Both the position numbers and the translations under genes were made by a program. The notes below the pieces were generated by a model. It saw only the letters and a list, made by a program, of their open reading frames with translations. It was not told the origin of the DNA and did not search any database. Of a DNA stretch of 57,536 nt, positions 1 to 8,126 are shown in pieces. The DNA is taken from the NCBI GenBank assembly GCA_949419965.1, contig CASPAC010000007.1, positions 1 through 57,536 on the forward strand, in the 5' to 3' direction. How positions within the stretch are numbered: the stretch's first letter is position 1; every line of letters begins with the position of its first letter. The DNA comes from Bacteroidales bacterium. Lineage in GTDB: Bacteria; Bacteroidota; Bacteroidia; Bacteroidales; Rikenellaceae.

Positions 1-141
1 ACCTTACACTTCGATGCTTCGACAGCAGAGGAACGGCATCTCCGATCCGGGCGCAACCGTCCGCCCCGTCATTCTGCCGAAAGCCAGGTTCGGAGAACAG
101 ATGTTGCGGGGAGCAGCCGTTCCGGATGTTTGCGTTCCGGA

Positions 142-675
142 CTACTCCTCGCCGTGCGAATGGTGCAGCGCACCGGCCGTCTGCTTGCTTGCGGCAACGG
201 ACTGGAGCGCCAGGTACTCCTCGCCGTAGTCGGTGAGGTTCTGCAACTCGGTGCGGAACGTATCGAGGTGCGACTCCTCCTCGGCGATGATGTCCTGGAA
301 CATCTTGTGCGTGACGGCGTCGTTGTGCTCCGAAGCCACGCGCGAAGCCTCATTGTAGGAATCGATCGTGCTCTGCTCCAGCTGCACGGCGAAAGCCAAC
401 ATCTCCTTGACGTCGGTGATCTGCCGCGTGCGGAACGCCGCGTTCATGTCGACGTCGCCCTCCAGAAAGAGGATGCGGTCGGAAAACTCCTCGATATGAC
501 GCATCTCGGCGATCGAAATCTCGCGCATGATGCGCGACAGATAACGATAGCGGGCATCTTCGAAATGGGTGTGGAAATACATGTACTGGAGCGACGCGGC
601 GATCTCCTTGCCGACGGCGTCGTTCAGCAGGTCGATGCTGACCTGATGTTTGGTTTTGAGTTCGGTGGTCTCCAT
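142..675 (-). CDS. bfr: Bacterioferritin-like iron storage protein
   Basis: This 177-residue four-helix ferritin-like protein oxidises Fe(II) at a di-iron centre and stores it in a cytoplasmic shell. The ferroxidase ligands are visible at E24, E57, H60, E100, E133 and H136. The stretch EMRH at 57-60 followed by RILFLEG matches the bacterioferritin signature, and M58 is where bacterioferritins place the haem-ligating methionine, so I prefer bacterioferritin over plain ferritin. Length fits the family. It lies 61 bp downstream of the thioesterase gene on the same strand and may be co-transcribed from the promoter near 1560. The tail after about residue 150 is His/Ser-rich and unlike the core fold. 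Confidence 0.82.
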   Translation of the reverse strand: METTELKTKHQVSIDLLNDAVGKEIAASLQYMYFHTHFEDARYRYLSRIMREISIAEMRHIEEFSDRILFLEGDVDMNAAFRTRQITDVKEMLAFAVQLEQSTIDSYNEASRVASEHNDAVTHKMFQDIIAEEESHLDTFRTELQNLTDYGEEYLALQSVAASKQTAGALHHSHGEE

Positions 676-736
676 GGATGAAAAGGGATTTTGCAGGCGC
701 AGTGCAAAACCCGTTCCAGCCGCTTCGCCCCGACGA

Positions 737-1483
737 CTATTTCCACTCGATCGCAGCGCGAACGGCCACGGCGCCCTCGTCGCTCACAATCTCGAAAAGG
801 GCCCCGTCGTCGCGGAATTCGGCCCCGACGGCGAGCGTCTGCCCGTAGCGGCACTCCTTCATGAAATGGATGTCGAAGCGCATGGGCGCCCCGTCGGTGA
901 GCCGTTCGATGGGCAGCATGTCGAGCATCATTTCGATGTAACGCATCGTGTTGACATGGCGGTTGAAGTCGATGTCGCTGTAGACCACGCGGTGCTCGTA
1001 CCGCTCGGAGGGAGTCACGGACCGTATCTTGCGCGGCTTTTCGGCGGGAGGCGGCACGTCGACGATGGCGTCGGCATGCGCGTCGCCCACCCACGAAAGG
1101 TCGACGGCCGCGCGGCTCCCGAGGTCGATCATCGCCCATTGCGACACGGCGCGGCCGAACTCGCGGCCTGCCGCATCGCAGAGCGTGAAGTTGCGGGTGG
1201 AGAGCAGACGACCGTAATCGCTGATCCAGGTGGCGATGGTATAGTCGTCGTACTGCCGGGGGCGGCTGTCGAACTCGAAAGCGATGCGCGAGAGCACCCA
1301 CGAACGGTTGCCGGCATTGAGCGCATCGACTCCGAAGCCTTTTCCGTGCGCGTCGGTTCCGGCAGTATTCAGAACCACGCTCCCCAGCGCAGGAATCGTG
1401 GCCCGCAAGGTGAAGTCGACCTCGTGCGGCTCGACGCGATAGCGATACAACGTTTTTTCAGCTTTCATAGATTCCGGTTTCAA
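737..1483 (-). CDS. Acyl-ACP thioesterase
   Basis: This 248-residue double hot-dog protein (acyl-ACP thioesterase family, PF01643) releases fatty acids from acyl carrier protein in the cytoplasm. The C-terminal hot-dog repeat carries the signature DIDFNRHVNT with the expected catalytic Asn and His near residues 173-175. The N-terminal repeat begins at about residue 12 (YRVEPHEVDF). Two start codons are possible, at 1483 and 1468; the first gives five extra residues and neither has a strong ribosome-binding site. It appears to head a two-gene unit with the bacterioferritin gene. No truncation or frame damage is seen. Confidence 0.85.
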   Translation of the reverse strand: MKPESMKAEKTLYRYRVEPHEVDFTLRATIPALGSVVLNTAGTDAHGKGFGVDALNAGNRSWVLSRIAFEFDSRPRQYDDYTIATWISDYGRLLSTRNFTLCDAAGREFGRAVSQWAMIDLGSRAAVDLSWVGDAHADAIVDVPPPAEKPRKIRSVTPSERYEHRVVYSDIDFNRHVNTMRYIEMMLDMLPIERLTDGAPMRFDIHFMKECRYGQTLAVGAEFRDDGALFEIVSDEGAVAVRAAIEWK

Positions 1484-1559
1484 AGGATAGAAGAAAGTAG
1501 GCCGGGCCGCAGGCGCATCCGGTGCGGAATTGCCGCAACGCAGCCTCCCTCTCCTTCTG

Positions 1560-1567
1560 CAAAGATA
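1560..1567 (-). promoter_or_regulatory. -7 promoter element upstream of the thioesterase gene
   Basis: Read on the minus strand this is TATCTTTG, an exact match to the Bacteroidetes -7 consensus TAnnTTTG. No clear TTTG is seen 19-20 nt upstream, so the -33 element is weak or missing. Transcription from here would give a leader of about 70 nt before the thioesterase start. The rest of the 480-bp divergent gap (1484-1963) shows no gene. Confidence 0.5.
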
Positions 1568-1823
1568 GGCAATTTAGCCGGATTCAGAACGTTTCGCGGA
1601 ACACTTTTGCTGGATTGCCCCGCTCAAGCCGGTTGCGGTTGTTCCACACGGCCTGCTCGCGGGCCTGCCGCCGCTCCTTTTCCAGCGACCGGAGCCGGAG
1701 AAAGGCATCGACACCCGCGAACCGGTTCTTGCGGGGATGGTGCGGCGGACAACCGCGCCGCTGCCGATGAGGAGAACGAAACGGACCGGGACCGGGAGCG
1801 ATGCAACGGTAAAAACAGCATGT

Positions 1824-1842
1824 TTTATCGTAGAACGATAAA
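1824..1842. promoter_or_regulatory. Inverted repeat, candidate XRE operator
   Basis: TTTATCGT, a 3-nt spacer, then ACGATAAA forms a perfect 8-bp inverted repeat that ends 5 bp before the -33 element of the DUF2975/XRE promoter. Its size and position fit a dimeric helix-turn-helix regulator. The XRE protein encoded in the same operon is the obvious candidate for autoregulation, but that is inference. Confidence 0.5.
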
Positions 1843-1847
1843 TATTA

Positions 1848-1878
1848 TTTGTTTTTCAGAAAGTAAATCGTACCTTTG
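1848..1878 (+). promoter_or_regulatory. Promoter of the DUF2975-XRE operon
   Basis: TTTG at 1848-1851, a 19-nt spacer and TACCTTTG at 1871-1878 match the Bacteroidetes sigma-ABfr promoter consensus at both elements. Transcription should start near 1885 and give a leader of about 80 nt before the start at 1964. Confidence 0.75.
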
Positions 1879-1963
1879 TCATGTAACGAATGCCGCTGCG
1901 GCCCGACGGGGAGACGGAGAAGCTCCCCGAAAGGCAGGCACGGCGACAAACGAACCAACGGAG

Positions 1964-2677
1964 ATGCAAAACAAAAGACCGTTTTTACAGCGGCTGCTGA
2001 TCATCTACATCGCATTCTTCGGTGCGCTGGTAGCCGGGCTCGCACTGGAATTCCTGCCCGGATTCAGCCAGGGCTATGCCGACGGCGACGAAATCAGCAT
2101 GGACCTGGCCAAGAACTGGGGCTCGGGAACGCCCCGCCTGATCTACATGCTCGAAAACATCCGGGTGAAAGAAGGACCCCAAACGAGCATCGAACTGCCG
2201 ACGGCACCCGACATGAAGATCGGCACCAAAATCCGCAACATCGGGATGGTGGTCGAGCAGGAAGCGCCCGGAGCCTCGATCGTCGGACTGGCGTTCCGCT
2301 CGCTGGGCGGCAGCGGCTGGATCTATGCGTCGGTGATGCTGACGCTGGTGGCCTACCTGACCATCGTGGCGCTGATGTTCCTGATCATCAACTCGGTGCG
2401 CCGCTCGATACGCGAAGAACGCACGCTCGGCAAACGCAACATCTGGTACCTGCGCGCCATCGGCGGACTGGCCATCGTCACAGAACTGACCGACAGCATC
2501 GTCGACTGGACGATGAATTCGCGCGCCGCCGAACTGCTGGCCGGAAGCGAATACACCGTCGACACCGCGTTCCACCTCTCCTACTCGACGATCATCATCG
2601 GCATCCTGATCATCTTCGCAGCCGAGGTGTTCGCCATCGGACGGAACCTGAGCGAAGAACAGAAACTGACCATCTGA
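1964..2677 (+). CDS. DUF2975 family membrane protein
   Basis: This 237-residue integral membrane protein of unknown biochemical role has hydrophobic segments at about residues 9-29, 115-140, 162-175 and 200-225, with a soluble extracytoplasmic stretch between the first two. The layout, and the small XRE regulator directly downstream, match DUF2975 proteins, which commonly pair with YozG-type regulators. The start at 1964 is preceded by GGAG and sits about 80 nt from a consensus promoter; the reading frame stays open far upstream, but without support. It ends 48 bp before the XRE gene. Its function is unknown; a membrane partner or modulator of the regulator is plausible. Confidence 0.75.
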   Translation: MQNKRPFLQRLLIIYIAFFGALVAGLALEFLPGFSQGYADGDEISMDLAKNWGSGTPRLIYMLENIRVKEGPQTSIELPTAPDMKIGTKIRNIGMVVEQEAPGASIVGLAFRSLGGSGWIYASVMLTLVAYLTIVALMFLIINSVRRSIREERTLGKRNIWYLRAIGGLAIVTELTDSIVDWTMNSRAAELLAGSEYTVDTAFHLSYSTIIIGILIIFAAEVFAIGRNLSEEQKLTI

Positions 2678-2714
2678 AAGCAACATGACAACTGCAACTT
2701 ATACTATTACGAAA

Positions 2715-2723
2715 GGGGGGGGG
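2715..2723 (+). repeat. G9 tract at the XRE ribosome-binding position
   Basis: Nine consecutive G residues end 2 nt before the ATG at 2726, exactly where a Shine-Dalgarno sequence would lie. Gain or loss of a G by slippage would change the purine-rich stretch and possibly translation. It is one of seven G/C runs in the window, all exactly 9 nt long. Confidence 0.9.
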
Positions 2724-2725
2724 CG

Positions 2726-2953
2726 ATGGCTATAATCATCAACATCGACGTCATGATGGCCCGCCGCAAGGTGTCGCTCGGCGAACTGGCCGAACGCGTG
2801 GACATCACGCCCGCCAACCTTTCGATCCTCAAGAACGGCAAGGCCAAGGCCATCCGTTTTTCGACGCTCGAAGCGATCTGCCGCGAGCTGGAATGCCAAC
2901 CGGGCGACATCATCGAATACCGCCCCGAAGCTCCCGAAGCCGACAACCGGTAA
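2726..2953 (+). CDS. Small XRE/Cro-CI (YozG-like) transcriptional regulator
   Basis: This 75-residue protein is almost entirely one helix-turn-helix domain. The scaffold 'SLGELAERVDITPANLSILKNGK' region (about residues 17-39) shows the Cro/CI turn and recognition helix, and the ending CQPGDIIEY is typical of this small family. It is encoded directly after the DUF2975 gene and 12 bp before the M16 peptidase gene. It probably regulates its own operon through the inverted repeat at 1824-1842. The ribosome-binding position is taken by a G9 tract, which is unusual and may make expression variable. Confidence 0.85.
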   Translation: MAIIINIDVMMARRKVSLGELAERVDITPANLSILKNGKAKAIRFSTLEAICRELECQPGDIIEYRPEAPEADNR

Positions 2954-2965
2954 TACAAACAAATA

Positions 2966-5791
2966 ATGCGTATGAAAAAACTGATGTTATTGTTCCTGGC
3001 GGCGATCGTCGCAGGGAGCACGGCGGCACAGCCGATGATGCCGATTCCGGCCGACGAAGCGGTACGCACGGGCACGCTGGAGAACGGCATGACCTACTAC
3101 ATCCGCCACAACGAAAAGCCCAAGGGGCAGGCCGACTTCTACATCCTGCACGACGTGGGCGCCATCCAGGAGGACGACAACCAGCAGGGACTGGCCCACT
3201 TCCTGGAACACATGGCCTTCAACGGCACGAAGAACCTGCCGGGCAAGATGCTCACCGAATACCTGGAGACCGTAGGCGTGAAGTTCGGCTACAACCTCAA
3301 CGCATCGACCGGCTGGGACCAGACGACCTACCAGATCAAGGACGTGCCGACGGCCCGCGAAGGGGTGATCGACTCGGCGCTGCTGATCCTGCACGACTGG
3401 TCGCACTTCATCGCCCTGGAGGGCGACGAGATCGACGCCGAGCGCGGAGTGATCTGCGAGGAGCTGCGCACGCGCGACGGTGCTTCGTGGCGCTCGACGA
3501 TGGCCCTGATCAAGGCTCTGGGCAAAGACTCGAAGTATGAACACCGCAACCTGATCGGCTACCTCGATTACCTGAAGAGCTTCGACCATCAGGCATTGCG
3601 CGACTTCTACCACCAGTGGTATCGTCCCGACTATCAGGCCGTCATCATCGTGGGCGACATCGACGTCGACACGATCGAAGCGAAGGTGAAGAAACTCATG
3701 AGCGACATCCCCGCACCGGCGGCCGACGCCTCGCACAAGGAGATGATCGTCGTGCCCGACAACGAGAAACCCATCGTCAGCATTCTGTCCGATCCCGAGA
3801 TGCAGGGTTCGCGCACCCAGATCTTTATCAAGCGCCCGGCGCTGCCCAAGGAGATGAACAACACCGTGCAGGCCGAAACGCTCGATGTGATCCAAGCCTA
3901 CATATCGGCTATGGAGGACGCCCGTCTGCAAGAAATCGCCATGCAGCCCGACGCTCCGTTCCTGGGTGCCGGCATGGACTGCGGCGACATTCTGGGCGTC
4001 ATCCCGACGATGAACCTCACGGCCTTCATCGCCGTGACGCAGGACGGCAAACTCCCGCGGGGCTTCGAAGCGCTCTGCACCGAGATGGAGAAAGTCCGTC
4101 GCTTCGGCTTCACGCAGGGCGAATTCGAACGTGCGCAGACCGACCTGCTGCGTCGCGCCGAACGCAAATACACCAACCGCAACGACCGCACCAACAACGA
4201 ATTCGTGCGCAGCTACCTCTCGAACTTCAGCAAGAACACGCCGATCCCCTCCGCCGAAACGGAGTGGCAGATCGACAGCATGCTGATCGTGTCGGTGGAC
4301 CTCAATTCGGTCAACGCCGTGGCCCGGCAGCTGATCACCCCGAACAACCAGGTAATCACGGTCACCGTACCGGAGAAGGAGGGCATCGAGACGCCGACCG
4401 AGGAGGAGATTCTGGCCATCCGCGACAAGGTGACGGCCGCCGAACTGCAGCCCTACGAAGACACCACCGTGAAGGAACCCCTGCTGCCCGAAGGACTCAA
4501 GCTGAAGGGATCGCCGGTGAAGAAGACGGTAGAGGACGCAGCCTACGGCACGACGGTCTGGACGCTGAAGAACGGCGTGAAGGTCGTCGTGAAGCCCACG
4601 ACTTTCAAGGCTGACGAAATACGCATGAACGCCATTGCCGAAGGCGGCCTTTCGGTGCTCTCCGACGAAGAGGTGCCCGTAGCCGAATTCCTCCCGGTCA
4701 TCCGTTCGATGTCGGGCGCCGGCAAATTCTCGTCGACCGAGCTGCGCAAACAGCTGGCCGGCATCACGGCCTCGGTGAACATCGATGTCGACAACTACTT
4801 CAGCACGGTCAACGCTGCGTGCTCGCCCAAAGACATCGAGACGATGCTCCAGCTGCTCTACCTCAACTTCGCGCAGCCCCGCTTCGACGAGGCCGACTAC
4901 AACACGCTCATGAAGATGATCCGCTCGCAGCTGGAGAACGCCAAGACGAACCCCGACTTCGTCATGGAGGAGCACTTCGTCGATGCGGCCTACGGCCATA
5001 ACCCGCGCCGCCGGATGACGACGGCCGAAATGACCGACGAATTCCGCTTCGAAACCCTGCCCGCCATCCACGAGAAACTCTTCCCGGGGGCCGACAGCTT
5101 CACGTTCATATTCGTTGGCAATGTGAACCTCGACACGCTCAAGCCGCTGGTGGAAAAATACATCGGTTCGCTGCCCGTAACGGGCAAGAAGATGCAGGCC
5201 GTCGATGACAAAGCCGCTCCCGTCAAGGGCGAAGTGACGGAAAACTTCCGGTTCGCCATGCAGCAGCCCAAGGTTTCGGTGCACTATCTCTTCTCGGGCG
5301 ACATGCCCTACAACTTCACCAACCGCCTGGCCCTCACGTTCCTCACGCAGGCGCTCGATTCGCGCTACCTGGTTTCGATCCGCGAGGAGAAGGGCGGCAC
5401 CTACGGCGTAAGCACCTACGGCTCTGCGGAGTACCTGCCCAACGAGACCTACAAGATGCACATCGTCTTCGACACCAACGAGGAGATGGCCGACGAACTG
5501 CTGGCGATCGTGATGAAGGAGATCGAGAAGATCGCCGAGGAAGGCCCGTTGACCGAAGACATCGAGAAGAACCGCGAATTCATGCTCAAGAGCTGGAAGA
5601 ACAGCCTGGAGCAGAACAACAGCTGGATGCGCTACGTACAGACGAAGTACACGAACGGCGCCGACTACCTCGCCGACTACGAAAAGGCCCTGCGCGAGCT
5701 CACCAACGCCGATGTACAGGCTTTGGCCAAGAAGATGCTCGACGACGGCAACCTGGTGAAGGTCGTCATGCGTCCCGCACAGGCGGAATAA
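2966..5791 (+). CDS. Secreted M16 (pitrilysin/insulinase-type) zinc peptidase
   Basis: This 941-residue metallopeptidase has an N-terminal signal peptide (about residues 1-21, ending in TAAQ), so it should act in the periplasm or outside the cell. The inverted zinc motif HFLEH lies at 78-82, with the likely third ligand E159 in the DAERGVICEE segment. The protein has the usual two M16 halves; the second (from about residue 510) lacks the zinc motif, as is normal. The two clustered Met codons at 2966 and 2972 both fit; I took the first. It follows the XRE gene by 12 bp and ends just before a strong terminator. Substrates are unknown. Confidence 0.9.
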   Translation: MRMKKLMLLFLAAIVAGSTAAQPMMPIPADEAVRTGTLENGMTYYIRHNEKPKGQADFYILHDVGAIQEDDNQQGLAHFLEHMAFNGTKNLPGKMLTEYLETVGVKFGYNLNASTGWDQTTYQIKDVPTAREGVIDSALLILHDWSHFIALEGDEIDAERGVICEELRTRDGASWRSTMALIKALGKDSKYEHRNLIGYLDYLKSFDHQALRDFYHQWYRPDYQAVIIVGDIDVDTIEAKVKKLMSDIPAPAADASHKEMIVVPDNEKPIVSILSDPEMQGSRTQIFIKRPALPKEMNNTVQAETLDVIQAYISAMEDARLQEIAMQPDAPFLGAGMDCGDILGVIPTMNLTAFIAVTQDGKLPRGFEALCTEMEKVRRFGFTQGEFERAQTDLLRRAERKYTNRNDRTNNEFVRSYLSNFSKNTPIPSAETEWQIDSMLIVSVDLNSVNAVARQLITPNNQVITVTVPEKEGIETPTEEEILAIRDKVTAAELQPYEDTTVKEPLLPEGLKLKGSPVKKTVEDAAYGTTVWTLKNGVKVVVKPTTFKADEIRMNAIAEGGLSVLSDEEVPVAEFLPVIRSMSGAGKFSSTELRKQLAGITASVNIDVDNYFSTVNAACSPKDIETMLQLLYLNFAQPRFDEADYNTLMKMIRSQLENAKTNPDFVMEEHFVDAAYGHNPRRRMTTAEMTDEFRFETLPAIHEKLFPGADSFTFIFVGNVNLDTLKPLVEKYIGSLPVTGKKMQAVDDKAAPVKGEVTENFRFAMQQPKVSVHYLFSGDMPYNFTNRLALTFLTQALDSRYLVSIREEKGGTYGVSTYGSAEYLPNETYKMHIVFDTNEEMADELLAIVMKEIEKIAEEGPLTEDIEKNREFMLKSWKNSLEQNNSWMRYVQTKYTNGADYLADYEKALRELTNADVQALAKKMLDDGNLVKVVMRPAQAE

Positions 5792-5813
5792 ACATCGGCT
5801 CCGCCGCATACGA

Positions 5814-5845
5814 TACGGCCGCCCCAAGGGGCGGCCGTACTTTTT
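5814..5845 (+). terminator. Rho-independent terminator after the M16 peptidase gene
   Basis: A 12-bp perfect stem (5814-5825 with 5828-5839, core GGCCGCCCC/GGGGCGGCC) closes on a nominal 2-nt loop and is followed by CTTTTT. It lies 23 bp after the stop codon. Confidence 0.85.
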
Positions 5846-6148
5846 GCCGCAACTTCTCTTCGGCGCAACCCGCCCGGAAACCCCGAAAAGAAACGCTTCG
5901 TACCGCTGCCTGCACGCCCCAACCAATCGCCGCCCACCACCGCATGCCAAACGCAACTATCTGCAGGCAACCGACTCCCGCACCGACTTTGAACAAAACC
6001 CGATGCAAGAGCACACCGCCTGGAGTTCCCGTCTGCACGAAATCGCACGAACGCCGAGCAAGAGCAACGAGGCGACAAGCCCCGGTTAAAGATACCGGAC
6101 CCGAGCTGCCGGGACACACTACCGATCCGTAGAGCTACTCAGACACAG
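5846..6148. other. Intergenic stretch with no recognised feature
   Basis: Open frames here on both strands have compositions like non-coding GC-rich DNA. They lack a start context and resemble nothing I recognise. No promoter with both elements is visible. Confidence 0.5.
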
Positions 6149-6219
6149 AGGAACCTACATGCTTAGCACCTTCGACGGAGCTTAGGGAGGGTCTTGTCCT
6201 GCATGTCGCAAGCATTCCT
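6149..6219. ncRNA. Candidate structured RNA of unknown class
   Basis: AGGAA (6149-6153) can pair with TTCCT (6215-6219), and ACATGC (6157-6162) with GCATGT (6201-6206). The enclosed 38 nt can form two further small hairpins. Read on the minus strand it contains CTAAGCATGTAG, a string found near the 3' end of many tmRNAs, but no tmRNA acceptor arm or tag reading frame is present. It lies just downstream of the polysaccharide operon terminator. Strand and class are undetermined. Confidence 0.25.
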
Positions 6220-6228
6220 GCCAAACAC

Positions 6229-6260
6229 AGCACACCCCGAACTTTGGTTCGGAGTGTGCT
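6229..6260 (-). terminator. Terminator of the polysaccharide operon
   Basis: A 14-bp stem with one mismatch (6229-6242 with 6247-6260) encloses a TTTG loop. On the minus strand it follows the last gene of the operon by 28 bp, and the T-rich tail is weak (TGTGTTTGG). Confidence 0.55.
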
Positions 6261-6288
6261 GCTATCATCTGTGGGGTGCCGGACCGGC

Positions 6289-6879
6289 TCACTTGGTCAC
6301 GATCTCGCGGAAAGTCATGAAAATCAACTTGAGATCGTACCAGAACGAATGGCGGGCGACATACTCCAGGTTGATGCGCAACTTGTCCGGCATGATGACC
6401 TCGACATAATACCGGTCGGGATCATCGGCCTGCGCCAACAACTCGTTCTCGTTGCGATAACGGATCGATGCCAGATCGGTGATGCCGGGACGCACATCCA
6501 GCACGTGAAGCTGCTCGGGCGTATAGAGATCGACATACTTGCGCACCTCCGGCCGCGGCCCCACGAGACTCATGTGGCCCCAGAACACGTTGACGAGCTG
6601 CGGCAGTTCGTCGAGCTTGTATTTGCGGATGAAGTAACCCGAACGGGTCACGCGCGGATCGCGGCCGCCGACCGTGATGAGCCCCTTTTTGTCGGCGCCG
6701 ACCACCATCGACCGGAACTTCAGCAACCCGAAATCCTTGTTATGGCGCCCTACCCTCGTCTGACGATAGAACACCGGACCGCGCGAATCGAACTTGATCC
6801 AGAGCGCAACGATCGCGAACACAGGGCTCAACACGAGGAGTCCCGCTCCGCTTGCCAAGATGTCGAAAATCCGTTTCAC
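6289..6879 (-). CDS. Undecaprenyl-phosphate sugar-1-phosphate transferase (initiating sugar transferase)
   Basis: This 196-residue protein belongs to the bacterial sugar transferase family (PF02397, short PglC-like form). It moves a sugar-1-phosphate from a nucleotide sugar to undecaprenyl phosphate and so starts repeat-unit assembly at the inner face of the cytoplasmic membrane. An N-terminal membrane segment (about residues 8-27) is followed by the family motifs KFRSM, the DE pair in KLDELPQ, and SLVGPRPE. There is no large N-terminal multispan domain, so it is the minimal catalytic form. It is the last gene of the operon; the specific sugar cannot be read from sequence. Confidence 0.9.
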   Translation of the reverse strand: MKRIFDILASGAGLLVLSPVFAIVALWIKFDSRGPVFYRQTRVGRHNKDFGLLKFRSMVVGADKKGLITVGGRDPRVTRSGYFIRKYKLDELPQLVNVFWGHMSLVGPRPEVRKYVDLYTPEQLHVLDVRPGITDLASIRYRNENELLAQADDPDRYYVEVIMPDKLRINLEYVARHSFWYDLKLIFMTFREIVTK

Positions 6880-6885
6880 GGGCGC

Positions 6886-8085
6886 CTATTCGGAGATGAT
6901 CTCCACGAAGTTGGAGATGACGTATTCCACATCCTCATCGCTCAGACGCGTGTGCAACGGCAGCGTAACCTCGTTGCGATACTGGTCGTAGGCGTTGGGA
7001 AAATCCGCGATGTCGAAACCCAAAGCCTTGTAGGCGGTCATCATGGGCAGCGGCTTATAGTGGACGTTGCAGGCGATGCCGCGCTCGGCCATCCGCTCGA
7101 TGACCGCATTGCGCTGAGCGACGTCGCGGCCGAGCAGTCGCACAAGATAGAGGTGGCCGCTCGAAGCGTGTTTCGGGCCATAATGGCTCAGAACCTGCAC
7201 GTTACAGCCATCCAAAGCCCGGTCGTAGGTCTCGATGATCTGCCGGCGCCGGCGCAGCAGCTCCGGATAACGGTCGAGCTGCACCAAACCGAGCGCTGCC
7301 ATGATGTCGGTCATGTTGCACTTGAAGTTGGGCGCGATGATGTCGTATTCCCAGGCACCGAGTTTCGTTTTGGCCAACGCATCCTTGTTCTGACCGTGAA
7401 GCGACAGCAGCTGCAACTCCTTGTAGATGCGTTCGTCGTCGATCCCCTCGACAGGCAGCCATGTCAGTGCACCGCCCTCGGCCGTAGTGAGGTTCTTGAC
7501 GGCGTGGAACGAAAAAGAGGTGAAATCGGCGATCGCACCGCACGGCCGTCCGCCGCGCTCGGCCCCGAAAGCATGGGCCGCATCGGCCAGAACGACGATA
7601 CGGCCGAAAGCCTGCTGTATGTCGTTGGCAGGACGGAAAAGAGGACGTTTGCTCTCGACGACGGCGAAAATCCGGTCGTAATCGCACACCACGCCGCCCA
7701 GGTCGACCGGAATGATGACCTTCGTACGCTCGGTGACGGCATCCGCCAAACGGTCGTAGTTCATTTCGAACGAACCGGGCGCCGTGTCGACCATTACGAT
7801 CCGGGCACCGACGTGGTGCACGACGCTGGCCGTCGCTGTGTAGGTGTAAGCCGGGACGATGACCTCGTCACCGGGACCGACGCCCAACACCCGCAGGGCC
7901 AGCTCCATGCAGGCAGTCGCCGAATTGAGACACACGGCCCGCGAAGTGCCGCACCGGGCGGCGATCTGCTTTTCGAACTCTTTGGTGCGGGGGCCGGTGG
8001 TGATCCAGCCCGAACGCAATGCTTCGCCGACCTCGGCGATCTCCGCCTCCGTAATGTCCGGCGGCGAGAAAGGAATATTACGCAT
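6886..8085 (-). CDS. DegT/DnrJ/EryC1/StrS-family sugar aminotransferase
   Basis: This PLP-dependent aminotransferase of about 399 residues makes amino sugars from keto-sugar nucleotides. The PLP lysine is in the motif SFHAVKNLTTAEGG, and the N-terminal FSPPDIT and GWITTGP motifs are typical of the family. I chose the ATG at 8085 because GGA lies 7 nt upstream of it; an ATG at 8091 and a TTG at 8097 are in frame. A 4,6-dehydratase at the head of the same operon would supply the 4-keto substrate, so a 4-amino-4,6-dideoxy sugar is the likely product, used by the sugar transferase 6 bp downstream. Confidence 0.9.
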   Translation of the reverse strand: MRNIPFSPPDITEAEIAEVGEALRSGWITTGPRTKEFEKQIAARCGTSRAVCLNSATACMELALRVLGVGPGDEVIVPAYTYTATASVVHHVGARIVMVDTAPGSFEMNYDRLADAVTERTKVIIPVDLGGVVCDYDRIFAVVESKRPLFRPANDIQQAFGRIVVLADAAHAFGAERGGRPCGAIADFTSFSFHAVKNLTTAEGGALTWLPVEGIDDERIYKELQLLSLHGQNKDALAKTKLGAWEYDIIAPNFKCNMTDIMAALGLVQLDRYPELLRRRRQIIETYDRALDGCNVQVLSHYGPKHASSGHLYLVRLLGRDVAQRNAVIERMAERGIACNVHYKPLPMMTAYKALGFDIADFPNAYDQYRNEVTLPLHTRLSDEDVEYVISNFVEIISE

Positions 8086-8126
8086 ATTCATTTCCAATAT
8101 TTAAATAAACATCATTTCAAAAATCT

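Noticed and set aside
2987..5956. A 989-codon minus-strand frame antisense to the M16 peptidase gene
   Set aside because: It is His/Val/Arg-rich with no recognisable domain, as expected for a shadow of a GC-rich gene; the opposite strand encodes a complete M16 peptidase with its active site.
6100..6260. tmRNA gene (ssrA) on the minus strand
   Set aside because: Only one 12-nt string fits. There is no acceptor stem, no T-loop, no tag reading frame, and too little room (about 130 nt) before the neighbouring gene.
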